From the NCBI GenBank assembly GCA_029747015.1, contig JAKOGI010000525.1, forward strand, positions 473,381 through 537,380: a DNA stretch of 64,000 bases. The letters run 5' to 3'. Below are positions 57,080 to 64,000 of the stretch, one piece after another (position 1 is the stretch's first letter; each line of letters begins with the position of its first letter). Made by a program: the position numbers and the translations under genes. This stretch comes from Carnegiea gigantea. Its lineage: Eukaryota > Streptophyta > Magnoliopsida > Caryophyllales > Cactaceae. The notes beneath the pieces were generated by a model that saw only the letters and a program-made list of their open reading frames with translations, was not told where the DNA came from and made no database searches.

Positions 57080-60000
57080 AAATACAAACGTACATATTCA
57101 TTTTTACACTATTCAGTTTAACGTATAATATAACAGTGTTTACAGTGTAATAGAACATTATTTAGTGCACAATAGAATACTTTTCAGTGGACCAGGTTTT
57201 ACTTTTGGTATACATTAGAACATTGTTTAGGGTAACCTTTCAATTCTTTTGTTGACAATTGAATAAATAAGATCATTAGTTAGAACTTATTTTTATTCAT
57301 CAATAGCGTAATAGCCCCACGATAAATCATATCTATTTATTTAATTACCTAACGTTAATGATTTTCTCATATTTATTTATCGCCTTTAAGCATTCCTGTA
57401 GGGGAAAAATTCATTTGGGCCCTAATTTGCAATTCATTTTTTTTATTATGACATTTCGGATGAATCGATAGATGGTCCTAACAAAGCTTTTCGAAAGATT
57501 GAATTATTATTCATAACAACCCAAATATTTTAGAGCTATGCAAAATTTGATTTCAAAGACCATTTTGCTTAGCGGGCCCAAATGGTATAAGCTCAAACAA
57601 GGGCCAACAAGTTATGTTTTTGACTTAGCTAGTCCTCTTTTATCATGCCTAATTTGTCATTAGTAAAAGCTACTTTATGGGGGATAAAATTCAGCCAAGT
57701 AACTTTTTGAATCATTTCTAGCCAAGTAATTCACACAAGCCTCTCTCCCCTTTCTCTCCCTTAGCCACGACAGCCCCCCTTTTACTGCTACTATTTGCTG
57801 CCACCAGCCCCCCACTGGAGCAGCCACCACTACCAGTCCACTACCAACAACTCAGCCACCATCTCCTCTCAACCCCACCTTCATCAACCACTCTTCTCAC
57901 CCCTCTTCTAGGTATCAAAATGAGTAACTCTAACCATATCTTGTTGTTTTTTATTTGTGTGTTAGTTTTGATTCTTATTTTGTTATTTTTGATTGTTGAT
58001 CATATTGTTTTGATAGAAATAAGAGTTATTTTTAGGTGTTTAAATTGTTGGTGAAGCTTGGGAGTATGTGGGAGTTGAGATGGTTCATGACCATGCAAGC
58101 TTAAGCCTAAGTGATGTTTATAGATTGTTTTGTATTTTTTTGGGGTAATCTTTAGCATCATAAATGATTATGGTGCTGTTAGTGTGGTTTTGAATGAGTT
58201 AAAGGTGAATCCAAGTTGGCCATAAGCTAGGGTTTTAATGATTATGTAAGGTTTAGCTTTCTTTTAATATCAAGCATGTCATTTGTGTATATTTGGTTGA
58301 GAAATGAATCTTTAATGTGTCTTTCAACTTGAAAAATGATTTGGTGTGATTCTTGAAAAAGGGACGAATTATGAAAATTTTCTCAATTGATTATAAAGGG
58401 CAAATAAGTGGGATCATGGATGTGTTTTGAGTGGGTTTACGAAAGAGAAGAATTTAAAACTTGATGTAGATGATTATGGAGCGAAATTGAGTAATATTGC
58501 TTTGTATGGGGATGAGAAAGACCCAGGGCTTTGTTAAATGATTTTAAGGAGTGATTTTTAGATGGGAACTTATGTAAAAAAAGGGGGAAAACAAAATAGT
58601 GTGGCTGTGAACAGAATAAAAATAAAGGAAACTTTGCAATTAAACTGGTACTGGTCGGCCCAGCAAAAAATCATGAATTTTTGTGGGTAGATAGATTAGT
58701 GAGTTATCTTTTAAATGCCTTTTTAATTGCCTTAATCTGAGTTCTGTGGCAAAATCTATGGCCGTTTTTCTAGGACTGCATAGAATAGACCAAAATTGGC
58801 ACCCTTGTGTTCTAACTCAATTTTGAGAACCTTATTGTGAGAATCATGTTTTGCTTTGTAAATGAAAGTTTTGTGAGAGTTTTTAACCTTTATATATTGG
58901 GGAATTAGGTCTCAGCTGGAGGTCGGGAGATTAAGTTACGAGTCTTATTTTAGCTACTATTAAGCCTTTACTTGTTAACTAAAACTATCAACTATGAAAG
59001 TAAAAACATTTACTAACTATATATTCCTATAATTTGCATGGAATGAGGGCCTAATCTATCATTTCCTCCCCTTTTGTGTATAATCATACTCAGTGAAATT
59101 TCATTAAAAGTATCAGGTACGTTCATTGTCTGTATTTTTAGAATCAGCACGTATTTATCAAAATTATAATGTTTTGATAAGTACATTTATGAATCAGTTT
59201 AATTAGTAATTTGTCACATAATTAGTGATCCTATCAATTATCAATTACAGAGCACTACCCTTCAATTACCCGTGCGACTTCAGGCCAGGTCCCCTGATCA
59301 ATTTGACAGTTGTACACCTATCTTCAGATCATAACAGTTACCAGGGTTCACTATCAGATAATAATTAGCAACACAGTTTTATTTTCATCTCATTCCCGGT
59401 TTTAAATTAAAACGAATGGTGATGCGGACCCAACTAGCTTTGCAATAAATATTTAACAATACAAAAATGCATGTACTGAGTTTCGGCTCACAGTTCGAAA
59501 TGTTTTCATGTTTTGTTTTATGCAAATAATCAATGAATCACCCTCGGGATGGTAGACCAACTGAAAGAGATAAATGAGCCAAGAAGTCTGAAAGAAACAA
59601 TGGTGTTTTAGAGTTGAGATGTTTTTAGCACTATATTGTGAAATATTCTGATATCAGAACTATATACTCTACAAAGAGTTACTACATTTTGGTGTGAACT
59701 TTGAGATACTAGAAACTGTTTACGTATGGTTTTGATGGTTTGCGATTGTGTGAATGTCTTGTGGTGGTCAGGGATGTTCAGCTCAATTATGTTTATTATT
59801 TATAAGCCAAGTCTTGTCCTTTTTGGATGGCGGTAACGCCCCGACCTTGGGGTTATCACTTCCAATTGACAAAATCAATGGAGAAAATGCAAATAGTGGA
59901 TTATGTGCATTTGGGGTGTTATAATTAGAATACTTTTAGTGAACAACGGAACACTCTTTATTGAACAACAGGTTAATTTTTGATGAATAAAAGATCATTG

Positions 60001-60680
60001 TTTAGTACAAATTTTTGATGGACTAAATTTGATTGAAAAGCAAACTTTGGCTAATAGCAAAAAAAATTAAGAAAGAAAACTAATTAAATGTTTAATTTTT
60101 TAAAACAAATAATAGAAAGGTTAAATTTTAACATTACTTTAGTATAAGACATAATAGTGTTCAGTGTATGTATACATACATGTTCAGTTTTTTATTCATC
60201 AATTGTATCCATATATATTCATTTTTACATTATTTTAGTGTAGAATATAGTAGGATTTAACGTATAATAGAAAATCTTTAGTGCATGACATAGCATAATT
60301 TAGTGTACAATCAAACACTGTTCAGCAAACTAGGGTTTTACTTTTGGTGTATAATAGAACATTGTTTAGTATAAGTTCTCAACTTTTTTTTGTTGATAAC
60401 TGAATAAATAAAATCATTACTTGCAACTTATGTTTATTTATTTTATTCATCATTAGAATACTTTTAGTGAACAATAGAGCACTCTCATTGAACAATACTC
60501 AATGAATAAAAGATCATTATTTAGTGAACAATTTTTTACAGACATAATTCATTTGCGAAACAAACTTTGGCTGCTAGGAAAAAATAATTAAAAAAAAGAA
60601 AAACAAGCAAATGCTTAAAGTTTTTTTTTTTAAAAAATAGAAACATTAAAATGCTTATAAAATATAAAATTTTAGTCACT
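57080..60680. repeat. tandemly duplicated AT-rich unit, first copy split by a solo LTR
   Basis: The first copy is 57080-57306 plus 59924-about 60150; the second is about 60200-60680. Shared phrases in order: CATTTTTACA, TTTAACGTATAATA, GGTTTTACTTTTGGT, AGAACATTGTTTAG, TGAATAAATA, TTATTCATC, TTAGAATACTTTTAGTGAAC, AAAAGATCATT, CAAACTTTGGCT. The units are about 450-480 bp. No coding content was recognised, and the origin (MITE, LTR fragment or satellite) is unknown. Confidence 0.7.
57307..59923 (+). repeat. solo LTR, 2.6 kb
   Basis: Starts CGTAATAGCCCC (expected TGTAATAG, one C/T change) and ends GGGGTGTTATA. The flanks are AATAG (57302-57306) and ATTAG (59924-59928). The second copy of the surrounding duplicated unit shows the uninterrupted site, TTCATCATTAGAATAC at about 60446-60461, which confirms insertion and shows that ATTAG was the original target. 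A CCA/CTCC-rich leader-like block is at 57735-57905. No internal coding region remains. The ends resemble those of the solo LTR at 34991-50433 in style but the sequence is different. Confidence 0.75.
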
Positions 60681-60937
60681 TGTCGTTAGCAAGCATGGAA
60701 TCAAAGAAGCCAAGGACCAACTCCTAGCTCTTACCAATGCCCTATGTCACTTAACTTGATGTAATTTGCCCAAAACAGAACTTGTACGCAAGCCAAGTGA
60801 GTCATTCGACAATAAATCCATGGTTGGCCACGCATCAGTGGTAGTTCATTTAGACTTTGGACCGTAAATTATACAATACTACCATACAGGTTGCATAGTA
60901 TAGCAACTACGTTTTGGGATTGCAAAACAAGTGTGCA

Positions 60938-60939
<2 letters not shown>
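60681..60939. other. no gene recognised
   Basis: Short unique-looking stretch before the microsatellite block. Confidence 0.5.

Positions 60940-64000
<3,061 letters not shown>

Overview
The window looks like repeat-rich nuclear DNA from a flowering plant. The reasons are the plant-type LTR retrotransposons (a SIRE-like Ty1/copia element with an env-like ORF, Ty3/gypsy elements primed by initiator Met-tRNA, a CRM-like gypsy), an RTE-type LINE, and one multi-exon gene whose exon products belong to a conserved plant family of multi-pass membrane proteins. I cannot name the species. No tRNA or rRNA gene, CRISPR array or prokaryotic feature was seen.

Left (1-6113): the 5' part of a minus-strand Ty3/gypsy element, full of frameshifts. 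Its 5' LTR is at 5782-6113, and a small hAT-like MITE sits in its leader (4329-4640).

Gene region (7146-about 20100, minus strand): seven exons of one gene were located by splice signals and matching phase. Two of the exons each lack one base and do not stay open, so this copy is a pseudogene unless the two gaps are assembly errors. A probable promoter lies near 20050.

Nested block 1 (20109-32666): a Ty1/copia element (TSD ATTAT) whose 5' LTR was split by a CRM-like Ty3/gypsy element (20194-27805, TSD ACTAG). The gypsy polyprotein is one reading frame broken only by nonsense codons, and it runs on into the 3' LTR.

Nested block 2 (34991-50433): a solo gypsy-type LTR of about 4.8 kb (TSD GAATT) with an internal 60-bp tandem array, split by a SIRE-like copia element on the minus strand (38191-48864, TSD AGCTG) that has gag-pol plus an env-like ORF.

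Right (50439-64000): a 1.2-kb terminal-inverted-repeat element that may carry a captured promoter (50692-51874), an LTR-like stretch, an RNase H-like fragment, an AT-rich duplicated sequence split by a second solo LTR (57307-59923), long TA/CA microsatellites (60940-61850), and a 5'-truncated RTE-type LINE that runs to the window edge. The only host gene supported by good evidence is the membrane-protein gene. Everything else of size is transposon, and the order of nesting gives a relative history of insertions.
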